Translations under genes and position numbers: made by a program | Notes under the pieces: generated by a model | What the model was told of the DNA's origin: nothing | The model's database searches: none | What the model saw: the letters and a program-made list of their open reading frames with translations, nothing else | Shown: positions 26,703 to 36,126 of the stretch, piece by piece | How positions within the stretch are numbered: the stretch's first letter is position 1 | Layout: each line of letters opens with the position of its first letter | NCBI RefSeq assembly: GCF_016595675.1 | Contig: NZ_JAENJH010000010.1 | Span: 1 to 64,000 of the forward strand | Source of the DNA: Prauserella cavernicola | GTDB lineage: Bacteria; Actinomycetota; Actinomycetes; Mycobacteriales; Pseudonocardiaceae | Length of the DNA: 64,000 nucleotides | Reading direction: 5' to 3'

Positions 26703-28720
26703 GCGCCCGCCAGCCGCTGCCACAGGAACTGGAACACCAGTGCCCACTTGAACGCGAGCTGGGCGTTGTCGGCCGCGGCGCCGTGCCCGCCCTCGATGTT
26801 CTCGTGGTACTGCACGTCGTAGCCGTACTCCCGCATCCGTGCCACCATCTTGCGCGCGTGTGCGGGGTGCACCCGGTCGTCGCGCGTCGAGGTCACGAAC
26901 AGCACCGGTGGGTAATCACGTCCACTGTGGACGTTCTGGTACGGCGAGTACCGCGAGATGTAGTCCCACTCGGCCGGGTCGTCGGGGTCGCCGTACTCGG
27001 CCATCCACGAGGCACCCGCGAGCAGCAGGTGGTAGCGGCGCATGTCCAGTAGCGGCACCTGGCTGACGATCGCACCGAAGCGCTCCGGGTAGCGGGTGAG
27101 CATCACGCCCATCAGCAGCCCGCCGTTGCTGCCACCCTGGATGCCCAGCTGGGCCGGTGTGGTGATGCCGCGCTCCACCAGATCCGCCGCCACGGCGGCG
27201 AAGTCCTCGTACACGCGATGACGGTGGGCCTTGATCGCCTGGTTGTGCCAGTCGGGCCCGTACTCGCCGCCGCCGCGGATGTTGGCGAGCACGTAGGTGC
27301 CGCCCTTCGCGAGCCAGCCCCTGCCGATCACGCCGCTGTAGTACGGGGTCTGCGACACCTCGAACCCGCCGTAGCCGGAGAGCAGGGTCGGCCCCGGCTG
27401 GTTCTCGCGCGCGCCCACGACGAAGTACGGGATGCGCGTGCCGTCGGCCGACGTCGCGAAGAACTGCTCCGCGGACAGTCCCGCGCTGTCGAAGCGCGCC
27501 GGTGCCCGGCGCAGGGTCTCGAGCGGCCCGCCGATCGTGCCGCGCACGAGCGTGGAGGGCTCGGTGAACCCGGCGACGTCGAGCATGAACTCGTCGCTGT
27601 CGTGTGCGTCGACGCCGACGAGGTCCACGGTGCCGACCTCGGGCACGCCCGCGAGCGGATCGTCACGCCAGCCGTCCTTGGCAGGCGTCAGCACGCGCAG
27701 CCGGGTCTTGACGTCGTTGAGCGTGCCCAGGACCAGGTGGTGGCGCGTCCAGGCGTAGTAGTCGAGCGAGGTGTGGGCGTCGGGCTCGAACAGCACGGTC
27801 ATGGTGCGCGCGCCCGCGAGGAAGTCGTCGAGCTTCGCGGCGAGCAGCGCGCCTGCCGGGTACTCGCCCCACGGCGTGCGGGTGCGCACCAGCAGCCACT
27901 CCCGGTGCACCGACGCGCCCGCGTCCTCCGGCACGTCGATGCGCACCAGGTCGTCGCCGGAGCGCAGGTACAGCTCCGAGCGGTAGAAGTCGACGTTGCG
28001 GCGGACGAAGTCGCGTTCCCAGCCCTCGGTGGAGTCGTGGTAGCCGCGCACCGACACGTCCTCGGGCTTGCCCTCGAACACCACGGCCGACTCGGCCAGC
28101 GGGGTGCCGCGCCGCCACTGCCTGACCACCCTCGGGTAGCCGGAGTTGGTGAGCGAGCCCTCGCCGAGGTCGGTGCCGACGTAGATGTGGTCCTCGTCGA
28201 TCCAGGCGACCGAGCTCTTCGCCTCGGGCAGGGTGAAGCCATCGTCGACGAACTCGAGCCGCTCCAGGTCGAACTCGCGCACCACGGTGGCGTCGGCACC
28301 GCCGCGCGACAGCTCGACCAGGCAGCGCCTCAGCCCGGGACGTAGCACGGCCGCGCCCTGCCAGACCCAGTTCTCGCCCTCGGCCTCGGCGAGCGAGTCC
28401 ACGTTGATCAGCACCTGCCAGTCCGGCTCGGCGGTGCGGTACTGCTCCAGCGTCGTGCGCCGCCACAGCCCGCGGGGGTGTGCGCCATCGCGCCAGAAGT
28501 TGTAGAGGTACTCGCCGCGACGGCGGACGTAGGGGATCCGGTCGTCGGCGTCGAGGACCTCGCGCAGCTCGTCGCGGGCTCGTTCGAAGGGCTCGCCGCC
28601 CGCGAGCCGCTCGACCGCCTCGGCGTTGCGGGAACGCACCCAGTCGAGCGCGGTCTCGCCGGTGACGTCCTCGAGCCAGAGGTACGGATCGTCGTCAACG
28701 GGGATGGTCGCGTCGGTCAT
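26690..28720 (-). CDS. Prolyl oligopeptidase (S9A)
   Basis: This 676-residue serine peptidase cleaves after proline in short peptides. The N-terminal PVDDDPYLWLEDVTGE motif and a seven-bladed propeller region (about 75-420) precede an alpha/beta-hydrolase domain with the nucleophile Ser531 in GGSNGGLL, the aspartate in TRDDRVHPAHA and the histidine in IEGGHGAAAD. No signal peptide is seen, so the enzyme is probably cytoplasmic. The ATG at 28720 is preferred; upstream in-frame extension reads as non-family sequence. Confidence 0.93.
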   Translation of the reverse strand: MTDATIPVDDDPYLWLEDVTGETALDWVRSRNAEAVERLAGGEPFERARDELREVLDADDRIPYVRRRGEYLYNFWRDGAHPRGLWRRTTLEQYRTAEPDWQVLINVDSLAEAEGENWVWQGAAVLRPGLRRCLVELSRGGADATVVREFDLERLEFVDDGFTLPEAKSSVAWIDEDHIYVGTDLGEGSLTNSGYPRVVRQWRRGTPLAESAVVFEGKPEDVSVRGYHDSTEGWERDFVRRNVDFYRSELYLRSGDDLVRIDVPEDAGASVHREWLLVRTRTPWGEYPAGALLAAKLDDFLAGARTMTVLFEPDAHTSLDYYAWTRHHLVLGTLNDVKTRLRVLTPAKDGWRDDPLAGVPEVGTVDLVGVDAHDSDEFMLDVAGFTEPSTLVRGTIGGPLETLRRAPARFDSAGLSAEQFFATSADGTRIPYFVVGARENQPGPTLLSGYGGFEVSQTPYYSGVIGRGWLAKGGTYVLANIRGGGEYGPDWHNQAIKAHRHRVYEDFAAVAADLVERGITTPAQLGIQGGSNGGLLMGVMLTRYPERFGAIVSQVPLLDMRRYHLLLAGASWMAEYGDPDDPAEWDYISRYSPYQNVHSGRDYPPVLFVTSTRDDRVHPAHARKMVARMREYGYDVQYHENIEGGHGAAADNAQLAFKWALVFQFLWQRLAGAQSR

Positions 28721-28799
28721 GACCCCAGTCTGCCAGCGGCGGGGCGTTCTCGTTTCGTGATCCCGGACGGGTGACGCCACGGATAAGCTGACGTGCATT

Positions 28800-29699
28800 G
28801 TGGACAGAAACCTCGATGTCCGGCCCGAGAAGAACAACCCGTTCGCGATCCTCGGCGTCCTGGTGCTCGTGCTGGGTGTCGTCGGAGTGGTCGCGCTCAC
28901 GGGACGCGCCCTCACGCCCGTCCGCGGCATCGCGCAGCCGGCGCCGGACGCGCTGGCGCGGGCCGCCTCGCCGGAACCGCCGCGGCCGGCCGAGCCCACC
29001 GATTCCGCCGAGCCGGAGGCCACGGGCGGCCTGCTGGGCGAGGGCGTCGTGCTGGCCGGTGTCGCGTGCGAGCTGCCCGGGCTGGGCGGTTCGGACGAGC
29101 AACTGACGGCGTTCTACTCCGCGGCGCTGACCTGCCTCGACACGGCGTGGGAACCGGTACTGACCAGCACCGGCGCGACGTTCGCCGAGGCGGGCATCGA
29201 GATCGCCTCGGACGCCGCCAGTTCCTGTGGTGAGGTTCCCGGCGCCGACGAGGCGACGGCGTTCTACTGCGGCGCCGACAGCGTCATCCACATGCCGAAG
29301 GCCCGGATCATGGACTACCTCGGCCTCTACGAGCCCGCCCACCTCGGGGTGCTCGCCCACGAGTACGGCCACCACGTGCAGCAGCTCAGCGGCACGCTGA
29401 TGTCCGCGGGCCTGCGCAGCGGCCTGTCGGGACCGGGCTCGGAGCTCGATCTGGAGATCACCCGCCGGATCGAGCTGCAGGCCAACTGCCTCGCGGGCCT
29501 GTTCCTCGCCGCCGCCTCGGGTCGGGGCGACATCAGCGAGGACGAGGCCAGAGCCGCCGTCGCCGACTTCGCCAACAGCATCGACAGCGACACCCACGGC
29601 ACGCTCGCGAACCAGATCCGCTGGGCCGAGATCGGGTTCGAGGGCAACGGCACAGCCGCCTGCGACACGTGGACCGTGCCTGCCGCAGACGTCGCCTGA
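28800..29699 (+). CDS. Membrane-anchored neutral zinc metallopeptidase
   Basis: The 299-residue protein has a short cytoplasmic tail, one membrane helix (about 15-37, AILGVLVLVLGVVGVVAL), a proline/glutamate-rich linker, and an extracytoplasmic YpfJ-like peptidase domain. The zinc motif HEYGHH (187-192) is intact and followed by LELQANCLAG-type helix (here RIELQANCLAGLF), which carries the third ligand region. Two pairs of cysteines suggest disulfides. Substrate is unknown. GTG 28800 is the likely start. Confidence 0.88.
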   Translation: MDRNLDVRPEKNNPFAILGVLVLVLGVVGVVALTGRALTPVRGIAQPAPDALARAASPEPPRPAEPTDSAEPEATGGLLGEGVVLAGVACELPGLGGSDEQLTAFYSAALTCLDTAWEPVLTSTGATFAEAGIEIASDAASSCGEVPGADEATAFYCGADSVIHMPKARIMDYLGLYEPAHLGVLAHEYGHHVQQLSGTLMSAGLRSGLSGPGSELDLEITRRIELQANCLAGLFLAAASGRGDISEDEARAAVADFANSIDSDTHGTLANQIRWAEIGFEGNGTAACDTWTVPAADVA

Positions 29700-29792
29700 G
29701 GGCGGGCACCCCGTTCGCGCGCTTTCCCGCCGCGCACCCAGCCCGTAGCCTGTTGTGAGGCAGCTCACTGTTCACCGCGGGAGGAGACGTTC

Positions 29793-30224
29793 ATGCGCAT
29801 TGCCGATCTGCTGCGGAGCAAGGGGTCGACGGTGGCCACCGTTGCTCCGGAGACGACCGTCAGAGAGCTGCTCGCCCGCCTCGCCCAGCACAACGTCGGC
29901 GCGCTCGTGGTGGTGGACGCCCAGGAGGTGGTGTCGGGCATCGTGTCCGAACGCGACGTCGTGCGCCGCCTGCACGACCACGGCCCCGACCTGCTCGAGC
30001 GGTCGGTCGCCGACATCATGACCACGCTGGTGGCCACGTGCACGCCACAGGACTCGGTCGACGAGCTCAGCGCCGTGATGACCGAGCGCAGGATCCGGCA
30101 CATCCCGGTGCTCGTGGACGGCAAACTCGGCGGCATCATCAGCATTGGTGACGTCGTCAAGACCCGGATGGACGAACTGGAACAGAACCAGGAGCAGCTG
30201 GAGGCCTACATCTCAGGCGGCTGA
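29793..30224 (+). CDS. Two-CBS-domain protein
   Basis: The 143-residue protein consists of two CBS domains (about 7-60 and 75-130), recognisable from GALVVVDAQEVVSGIVSERD and RIRHIPVLVDGKLGGIISIGD. CBS pairs bind adenine nucleotides such as AMP, ATP or S-adenosylmethionine and serve as energy or redox sensors. Homologues in mycobacteria include hypoxia-response protein Hrp1; no direct evidence for that role is seen here. GGGAGGAG lies before the ATG. Its 3' end overlaps the convergent DUF2293 gene by 12 bp. Confidence 0.9.
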   Translation: MRIADLLRSKGSTVATVAPETTVRELLARLAQHNVGALVVVDAQEVVSGIVSERDVVRRLHDHGPDLLERSVADIMTTLVATCTPQDSVDELSAVMTERRIRHIPVLVDGKLGGIISIGDVVKTRMDELEQNQEQLEAYISGG

Positions 30225-31268
30225 CTCCCAGCCGAGGAGCACGCGGTCGATGTCGGCGCGGATCCGCTCGCGCGCCAGCGCGCGGGGCACCCCCGACATC
30301 AGTAGCTCGTCGTAGTCGGTGTCCAGGTGCCGCACCGACGCGACCACGGCGGCCCGGACCGCGTCCTCGCCGAGTGCCCTGCCCTCGGCCGACCTGCCCA
30401 CGCGGCCGCTGCCCCTCGTCGCGGCGTGCTCGGCGATGGCCCGCGCCCTCGGAGTGGGACAGCCTGGGAACCGGCGCACGATCTCGGCGGCGAACCGGCT
30501 CTGGAACTCGACGTCCTGTCCGGCCCGCCGTTCGGCGTCCCTCACGCGGCGCCGGGCCCGGAGGTCCTCGTCGGCGAAGCACTGTTCCTCGGCGCGTTCC
30601 AGCGCGGCCGGCTCCACGAGAATGCCCCGTCTCTCGTAGCGCTTGCGCCTGCGGTTGAACCGGACGACGAGCACGCACAGCGTGCTCTCCTTCTTCGCCC
30701 GCCGGGACAGCGCGGCATCGCCCGAGGGCAGGAACACGAGGTGGTCGAAGTCCGCGCACTCCAGGCACAGCGGGCCCGCGTCCTCGACGAGCTGGAACTC
30801 GCCCGCGTCGGCGCGCGTGCCGCAGTCCGCGCACGTCCACGCCTGGTCGGCGGGACTCACCGTGAGATCGGGCGCCTTGTTCTGCCTCGCCCGCAGCGAT
30901 TCGAGGCGTTTCGGCGTCAGCTCCGGCGACATCCAGTGGGTGCGGAACAGCGCCTCGACGCGCTCGTCGCCGCCGGCGGTGAACCGCAGTTCGCGCGCGT
31001 CGCGGGTGCGCGCGACGTAGGCCGTCTCGCTCGGCAGCAGCCCGCGCTCGGCCGCCCAGGCGTGCAGGTGGCGCACGGCGTCCACGAGCTTGTCCGCGTC
31101 CACCGGCACGGCCTGTTCGAGGTGCGGGACGCGCCCAGAGCGCCACTCGTCGACGCGCGGTGACGGCAGCCAGCCCAGAGCCGACAACAGCTCGACGGGA
31201 GCCACGTACTTTTGGCGGGAGAGGGCGGTCTCGGCGGCATCGGCCACCCGTTGGCGCAGCTTCGTCAT
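30213..31268 (-). CDS. DUF2293 domain protein with zinc-ribbon cysteines
   Basis: The 351-residue protein ends with a DUF2293-type segment (DYDELLMSGVPRALARERI, then a tryptophan-containing end) and has in its middle two cysteine pairs, WTCADCGTRAD and GPLCLECADFD, that look like a zinc ribbon. The region RRRKRYERRGILVEPAALERAE is strongly basic. Nucleic-acid binding is a reasonable guess from the composition, but function is not known. The N-terminal ~100 residues look helical and are not assigned. Confidence 0.75.
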   Translation of the reverse strand: MTKLRQRVADAAETALSRQKYVAPVELLSALGWLPSPRVDEWRSGRVPHLEQAVPVDADKLVDAVRHLHAWAAERGLLPSETAYVARTRDARELRFTAGGDERVEALFRTHWMSPELTPKRLESLRARQNKAPDLTVSPADQAWTCADCGTRADAGEFQLVEDAGPLCLECADFDHLVFLPSGDAALSRRAKKESTLCVLVVRFNRRRKRYERRGILVEPAALERAEEQCFADEDLRARRRVRDAERRAGQDVEFQSRFAAEIVRRFPGCPTPRARAIAEHAATRGSGRVGRSAEGRALGEDAVRAAVVASVRHLDTDYDELLMSGVPRALARERIRADIDRVLLGWESAA

Positions 31269-31318
31269 GGCGCCGGACAGCCTAGCCTGGCCGCTGCAGG
31301 CGTCTCCGGCTCAACCGG

Positions 31319-31729
31319 TCAGTCGCGCCAGCCGCTCAGTTCGATGCCCTTGGCCACGTCGACCCGGAAGTCGAGCGTGATCTCGGCGGTCGCGCTCTGG
31401 TCCAGCTCCAGCCTCCGCCGCAGTTCGCCGAGATCGGTGTGCTCGACGAGCTCGTCGAGCCGCGCGCGCACCGCGTCCCGCTGGTCGAGCAGCGCCTTGA
31501 GTGCGGGCCCGCTCTCCTGCGCGCGGATCTCCTTCGCCACGTCGACCCCGGCGATCGCAGCGGGCCCCGACCCGCCCGCGCGAACCGACTCGGCCGGGAG
31601 CTCGCTCGGCAGTCCACTGACCACGAACCGGTGGTCGCCGGTGAGCCTGGTGATGCCCCAGCGCGTGACCCTGGCGTGCCGGGGATGCACCGTGACCGCG
31701 ACGATCGGGGCCTCGAGCGTGGTGGGCAT
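31319..31729 (-). CDS. Stand-alone DUF4140-like domain protein (N-terminal part of the MuiA/DUF4139 family)
   Basis: The 136-residue product resembles the N-terminal strand-plus-coiled-coil part of 'mucoidy inhibitor A'/DUF4139 proteins: VAVTVHPRHARVTRWGITRL, FVVSGLPSELPAESVRAGG, GVDVAKEI, then a short coiled coil. The large C-terminal DUF4139 beta domain of the usual ~500-residue protein is absent, and the frame ends with a short strand (AEITLDFRVDV). It is either a true single-domain version or a shortened gene. TAGCGT 6 bp before the ATG suggests a leaderless transcript. Function unknown. Confidence 0.65.
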   Translation of the reverse strand: MPTTLEAPIVAVTVHPRHARVTRWGITRLTGDHRFVVSGLPSELPAESVRAGGSGPAAIAGVDVAKEIRAQESGPALKALLDQRDAVRARLDELVEHTDLGELRRRLELDQSATAEITLDFRVDVAKGIELSGWRD

Positions 31730-31735
31730 CCCTCG

Positions 31736-31741
31736 ACGCTA
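31736..31741 (-). promoter_or_regulatory. Leaderless-type -10 element (TAGCGT)
   Basis: On the leftward strand TAGCGT ends 6 bp before the ATG of the DUF4140-like gene; there is no ribosome site. Confidence 0.35.
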
Positions 31742-31873
31742 CGGCATGCCGGTCGCCGGTACGGCCGCATTCCGCGCAGCCTTTCGTCTGGATCTGTCCC
31801 GGTTTCCTTGACACGTGTGTGGCCCGCCGGAAAGGTCAAACCACTCTCCGATCGTCGTCAGACTGGGGGCCCT

Positions 31874-33643
31874 GTGAGATCTGCACGCCTTGCCGTCCTG
31901 CTCGCCGCCACCCTCGCGCTACCGCTGGTTCCGGCCACGGCACACGCGGATCCGCCCCAGAACCCCGTGTTCGAGGACGGGCAGGCGCAACCGGTGTTCG
32001 ACCCCGAGGACGTGGTGCGCGAGAACCTGTGGGTGCGGGCACCCGTGGACAGTGACCGGGACGGCGTCGACGACGAGGTGCACGTCGAGATCGTTCGGCC
32101 GAAGGCCACCGAGGACGGCCTGCGGGTGCCGGTCGTCTACCAGGCGAGCCCCTACTATGCGGGCGGCAACGATGTCGCCAACCACAACGTGGACGTGGAG
32201 CTGCACGTCCCCGACGGGCACGGCAAGCCGAAACCGCAGATCGAATGGCGCTACGAGGAGTACCTGCTCGCGCGGGGATTCGCCGTGGTGTACGGGGAAT
32301 CGCTCGGCAGCGGAGCCTCCACGGGATGCCCGACCACGGGCGGCGAGAACGAGACGATCGGCGCGAGGTCCGTCGTCGACTGGCTCAACGGAAGGGCGCC
32401 CGCACGTGATGCCGAGGGCACGCCGGTCGCCGCGGAGTGGTCCACCGGCAAGACCGCGATGATGGGCGTGTCCTACAACGGCACCCTGCCCAACGCGGTC
32501 GCCAGCACCGGTGTCGAAGGGCTCGAGACGATCGTGCCCATCGCGGCGATCTCCGACTGGTACGACTACTACCGCGAGGACGGCGCGGTCGTCGCGCCCG
32601 GCGGGTACCAGGGCGAGGACGCCGACGTGCTCGCCGAGTACGTCTACACCCGGGAGGACCGCGAGGTCTGCCGTCCCGTGATCGACGAGCTCGCGAGGGA
32701 GCAGGACCGCGTCACCGGCGACCGCAACGCGTTCTGGGACGAGCGCGACTATCTCGACGACGCCCATCGCGTGCGCGCCTCGGTGCTCGTGGTGCACGGC
32801 CTCAACGACTGGAACGTCACGACCAGCCAAGCCGCGAAGTGGTACGCGGCGCTGGGCGAGGCCGGCGTGGAGCGCAAGATCTGGTGGCACCAGTCCGGGC
32901 ACTCCGACCCGTACACGCTGCGGCAGCAGGAGTGGCTGCGCACGCTCAACCGGTGGTTCTCGCACTACCTCTACGACGTCGACAACGGCATCGAGAGCGA
33001 GCCGAGGTCGACGGTGCAGCGCGAGGACCTCTCGTGGGCCGACGAGGCCGACTGGCCCGCGCCGGGAACCCGCGACGCGACGGCGTACCTGCGGCCGGGC
33101 GGTCCCGATCGGGGCGGGCTCGACGTGGGCGGCCCGCTGCGGGGAAAGCCCGTCGTGGAGCGCCTGACCGACGACGCGACCAAGACCGTCGAGCAGCTGG
33201 TCGACGCCGACTCGTCGGCCAACCGGCTCGCGTACTCCTCTGAGCCAGCGCGGAAACCGGTGCGGTTGAGCGGAACCGCGGAGGTGGACCTCGAGGTCTC
33301 GTTCGACCGGCCCGCCGCGAACGTCACCGGAGTGCTCGTGGACCGCGCACCCGACGGCACCTCGACGGTGATCACTCGCGGGTGGACGGACCCGCAGAAC
33401 CGCACGAGCCCGCACCGCACGCGGCCGATCAAGCCGGGCAAAAGCTACGACGTGACGTTCGAGCTGCAGCCGAAGGACTACGTGCTCGCGAAGGGGCACC
33501 GGCTGGAGTTCGCGCTGCTGTCGAGTGACCACGACTTCACCCTGAGGCCGGAGCCGGGTGCCGGACTCGCGATCGACGTCAGAAAGACATCGGTCACGCT
33601 GCCGGTCGTCGGTGGGAAGGGCGCGCTGCGCAAGGCGTTCTGA
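31874..33643 (+). CDS. Secreted Xaa-Pro dipeptidyl-peptidase (S15/CocE family)
   Basis: The 589-residue exported hydrolase has a clear signal peptide (residues 1-25, ending ATAHA). The alpha/beta-hydrolase domain has the S15 nucleophile motif GVSYNGTLPN with Ser200, followed by the acidic residue in VLVVHGLNDWNV and the histidine in WWHQSGHSD. The C-terminal half is the jelly-roll PepX_C domain (from about 400). It would release Xaa-Pro dipeptides outside the cell, although related esterases exist. A 12 bp stem hairpin closes the transcript. Confidence 0.92.
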   Translation: MRSARLAVLLAATLALPLVPATAHADPPQNPVFEDGQAQPVFDPEDVVRENLWVRAPVDSDRDGVDDEVHVEIVRPKATEDGLRVPVVYQASPYYAGGNDVANHNVDVELHVPDGHGKPKPQIEWRYEEYLLARGFAVVYGESLGSGASTGCPTTGGENETIGARSVVDWLNGRAPARDAEGTPVAAEWSTGKTAMMGVSYNGTLPNAVASTGVEGLETIVPIAAISDWYDYYREDGAVVAPGGYQGEDADVLAEYVYTREDREVCRPVIDELAREQDRVTGDRNAFWDERDYLDDAHRVRASVLVVHGLNDWNVTTSQAAKWYAALGEAGVERKIWWHQSGHSDPYTLRQQEWLRTLNRWFSHYLYDVDNGIESEPRSTVQREDLSWADEADWPAPGTRDATAYLRPGGPDRGGLDVGGPLRGKPVVERLTDDATKTVEQLVDADSSANRLAYSSEPARKPVRLSGTAEVDLEVSFDRPAANVTGVLVDRAPDGTSTVITRGWTDPQNRTSPHRTRPIKPGKSYDVTFELQPKDYVLAKGHRLEFALLSSDHDFTLRPEPGAGLAIDVRKTSVTLPVVGGKGALRKAF

Positions 33644-33651
33644 GCGGTGCC

Positions 33652-33688
33652 CGGTGGGCGGGGCCGCAGATCCTAGCCCCGCCCACCG
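33652..33688 (+). terminator. Hairpin terminator after the S15 peptidase gene
   Basis: A perfect 12 bp stem (33652-33663 with 33677-33688) encloses a 13-nt loop 8 bp after the stop codon. No T-tract. Confidence 0.65.
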
Positions 33689-33759
33689 ACACCGACTCGC
33701 CCCCACCCGGTCACCACGTCCACCTTGTTCAACCCACCCCCACCCGTCCACAGATTCCG

Positions 33760-33786
33760 CCCACCCCCGCCACACCCACCCTCCCC
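33760..33786 (-). promoter_or_regulatory. G-quadruplex-forming motif in the DUF4192 promoter
   Basis: The leftward strand has four or more runs of three to five G with loops of 1, 1 and 6 bases, just 17-43 bp before the DUF4192 start codon. A second G-rich cluster (33733-33745) adjoins it. The surrounding 33690-33800 stretch is nearly all C, A and T on the plus strand, a marked strand asymmetry. Confidence 0.5.
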
Positions 33787-33802
33787 ACGCCACCGTGGAC
33801 CC

Positions 33803-34906
33803 ATGACCACCTCATCCACGACCGGCGTGACCTCGGTCGACCTGCGTACACCCGGACAGCTGCTCGCGGCCCTACCGCACCTCGTCGGATTCCTGCCCGT
33901 CGACTCACTCGTCGCGGTGGTGCACAACGGCGCCTCAGCCAACCGCGTGGGCTGTGTCCTGCGCGCCGACCTGCCGCCGCCGGGAGCCGAGCTCGAACTC
34001 GCGCACCGGCTGCGTACTCCGCTGCTCGCGGGGGAACCGGCCGGGGTGACGGTCGTCGTGGTCGGCGGGACGGGAGCTCGACAGGAGGCCGGGCCGCCGT
34101 ACGCGGAGTTCGTCGACCTCGTCACCAGCATGCTCGGGGAGCTCGGAATCCCCTTGGTGCACGCACTCTGGGTACCGAAGATCCACACCGGACAGAGATG
34201 GCGGTGCTACGACGAACCGGACTGCGGCGGGCGGCTGCCCGACCCCGCCTCGTCGGTGCTCGCCGCCGTCAGCGCGCACGCTGGCCTCGTCACCTATGCC
34301 AGCAGGGAGGCGATGGAGGAGCAGCTCGCTCCCGACGACGACGTGGTGCTCGCTCGCCGCGCCGCACTGCTCGATGCCGCTGTGGACGCGTTCGCCACGA
34401 CACCGGGCTCGCGAGGAACCTCGGCGGGCAAGGCGTTCGCCGTCGTGCGGACGGCGTTGGTCAGGGCGGCCCGAGGCGAGCTCGGGTTCTCCGACCAGGA
34501 GATCGCCGAGCTGGCGCTCGCGCTGACCGTCACCGAGGTCAGGGACGCGTGCCTGGCGCTGGCGCTACCTCCGGGCGGAGCGAGGGCGACGACTGCCGAG
34601 CGGCTGTGGCTCGTTCTCGTGCGCGCCACCCCGGAGCCCGAACGTGCGGAGGCGGCGAGCCTGCTCGCGTACTCAGCCTATGTCCGGGGAGACGGTCCGC
34701 TCGCGGGAATGGCGATCACGAAGGCGCTGGACGCTCATCCCGGCCACGTCCTGGCCGGGCTGCTGTCGCAGGCGCTGGGGCACTCGATGCCGCCGGACCG
34801 GCTCGCCAAGCTCGGCGGCACCTGCGATGCCGCCCCGTTGTGGGGCCCCGACGACGACGGAGCCCCGCCGCCTACGCGGGGTTCGCCTGCTTGCGGTCCT
34901 GGGTGA
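33803..34906 (+). CDS. DUF4192 domain protein
   Basis: The 367-residue protein matches the actinobacterial DUF4192 family: start [24 protein letters not shown], middle [19 protein letters not shown] and a TPR-like helical end ([25 protein letters not shown]). The family is common in actinomycetes and has no established function. The cysteines in CYDEPDC might bind a metal. Its 3' end overlaps the convergent galE gene by 35 bp, and the last 15 residues (proline/glycine-rich) may be dispensable. Confidence 0.85.
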   Translation: MTTSSTTGVTSVDLRTPGQLLAALPHLVGFLPVDSLVAVVHNGASANRVGCVLRADLPPPGAELELAHRLRTPLLAGEPAGVTVVVVGGTGARQEAGPPYAEFVDLVTSMLGELGIPLVHALWVPKIHTGQRWRCYDEPDCGGRLPDPASSVLAAVSAHAGLVTYASREAMEEQLAPDDDVVLARRAALLDAAVDAFATTPGSRGTSAGKAFAVVRTALVRAARGELGFSDQEIAELALALTVTEVRDACLALALPPGGARATTAERLWLVLVRATPEPERAEAASLLAYSAYVRGDGPLAGMAITKALDAHPGHVLAGLLSQALGHSMPPDRLAKLGGTCDAAPLWGPDDDGAPPPTRGSPACGPG

Positions 34907-35876
34907 ACCGCCACGCGTCGGCGACCATGCCCGCGAGGTCGGCCCGCTGGGGCTTCCAGCCCATCGCGGTCCTGGCCCGCTCGCTCGAGGCGACCAGCAC
35001 GGCGGGGTCACCGGCGCGGCGCGGGGCGACCGCGGCGGGGATCGGGTGCCCGGTCACCTCGCGGCAGGCCTCGATCACCTGCCGCACGGAGAACCCGGTG
35101 CCGTTGCCCAGGTTGTAGATCTCGTGCTCGCCCGCGATGGCGTGCTCGACCGCCAGCAGGTGTGCGTCGGCGAGGTCGGCGACGTGGATGTAGTCGCGCA
35201 CCGCCGTGCCGTCGTCGGTGGGGTAGTCGTCGCCGTAGATCTGCACCTGGGCGCGGTCGCCGGTGGCGACCTGCAGCACGATCGGGATCAGGTGCGTCTC
35301 GGTGGCGTGCCGCTCGCCGAAGCGGCCGTACGCGCCGGCGACGTTGAAGTACCGCAGGCTCACCGCTGCCAGACCGTGGGCTCGGGCGTAGCTGGTGATG
35401 GCGTGGTCGATGGCGAGCTTGGTCGCGCCGTAGGTGTTGGTGGGCCTGGTGGGCGCGGTCTCCGGGATCAGGCCGGTGTCGGGCTCGCCGTAGGTCGCGG
35501 CGGTGGAGGAGAACACGAGTCGCGGGGTGCCGTGGGTGCGCATCGCGTCGAGCAACCGGAGGGAGGTGAGCACGTTGCCACGCCAGTAGATGCCCGGGTC
35601 CTGCATCGACTCGCCGACGAGGGACTTGGCGGCGAAGTGCAGCACTCCGTCGAAACCCTGTCCCAGCAACGTTTCGGCGACCTCGGCCGCGTCGCCGTGC
35701 ACGAACTCGGCACCTTCGGGGATGGCGTCCTCGTGGCCGGTGGACAGGTCGTCGACGACGGTGACGCTGTGGCCTGCTTCGAGCAGCCGCGTCGCGCAGA
35801 CGCTGCCGATGTAGCCGGCTCCGCCCGTGACGACCAGCTTCATGGGCTTTCCGGATGGGGCCGTGTCGGTGGACAT
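34872..35876 (-). CDS. galE: UDP-glucose 4-epimerase
   Basis: GalE interconverts UDP-glucose and UDP-galactose. The 334-residue protein has the Rossmann motif [13 protein letters not shown], the catalytic serine region [10 protein letters not shown], and the tyrosine/lysine pair in [11 protein letters not shown], with normal family length after a ~11-residue extension. An internal ATG at 35843 would give the canonical start MKLVVTGG; the outer ATG has CGGAG upstream. It lies downstream of galK with a 250 bp gap, so the two may form a Leloir-pathway unit but are not tightly coupled. Confidence 0.93.
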   Translation of the reverse strand: MSTDTAPSGKPMKLVVTGGAGYIGSVCATRLLEAGHSVTVVDDLSTGHEDAIPEGAEFVHGDAAEVAETLLGQGFDGVLHFAAKSLVGESMQDPGIYWRGNVLTSLRLLDAMRTHGTPRLVFSSTAATYGEPDTGLIPETAPTRPTNTYGATKLAIDHAITSYARAHGLAAVSLRYFNVAGAYGRFGERHATETHLIPIVLQVATGDRAQVQIYGDDYPTDDGTAVRDYIHVADLADAHLLAVEHAIAGEHEIYNLGNGTGFSVRQVIEACREVTGHPIPAAVAPRRAGDPAVLVASSERARTAMGWKPQRADLAGMVADAWRFTQDRKQANPA

Positions 35877-36126
35877 CTACTCCGGGCCTTCCTCGTTGGA
35901 ACGACAAGATCGGGGGTTATCGGCAACGACACGAATACGCGGTCCGAGCCGGACTGGGCAGCCGCTGAGATGCCGCTGTGCCCGGCGGGTGCGTGCCCGA
36001 CGCGTCGCCATGCCGGCGCTCACGAACCCGGTTCCGGGCGGCTCCCACGATGGTGGCACGCACCTCGTGCGGCCGTTGGGCGCCGGCAAGGAGCACAGTG
36101 TGCCCCAGCCGGCGGCCCGGTGTGGA

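Noticed and set aside
35877-36126. Possible small gene in the galE-galK gap
   Set aside because: Open frames here are antisense-type shadows without ribosome sites; nothing distinctive was seen in this 250 bp gap.
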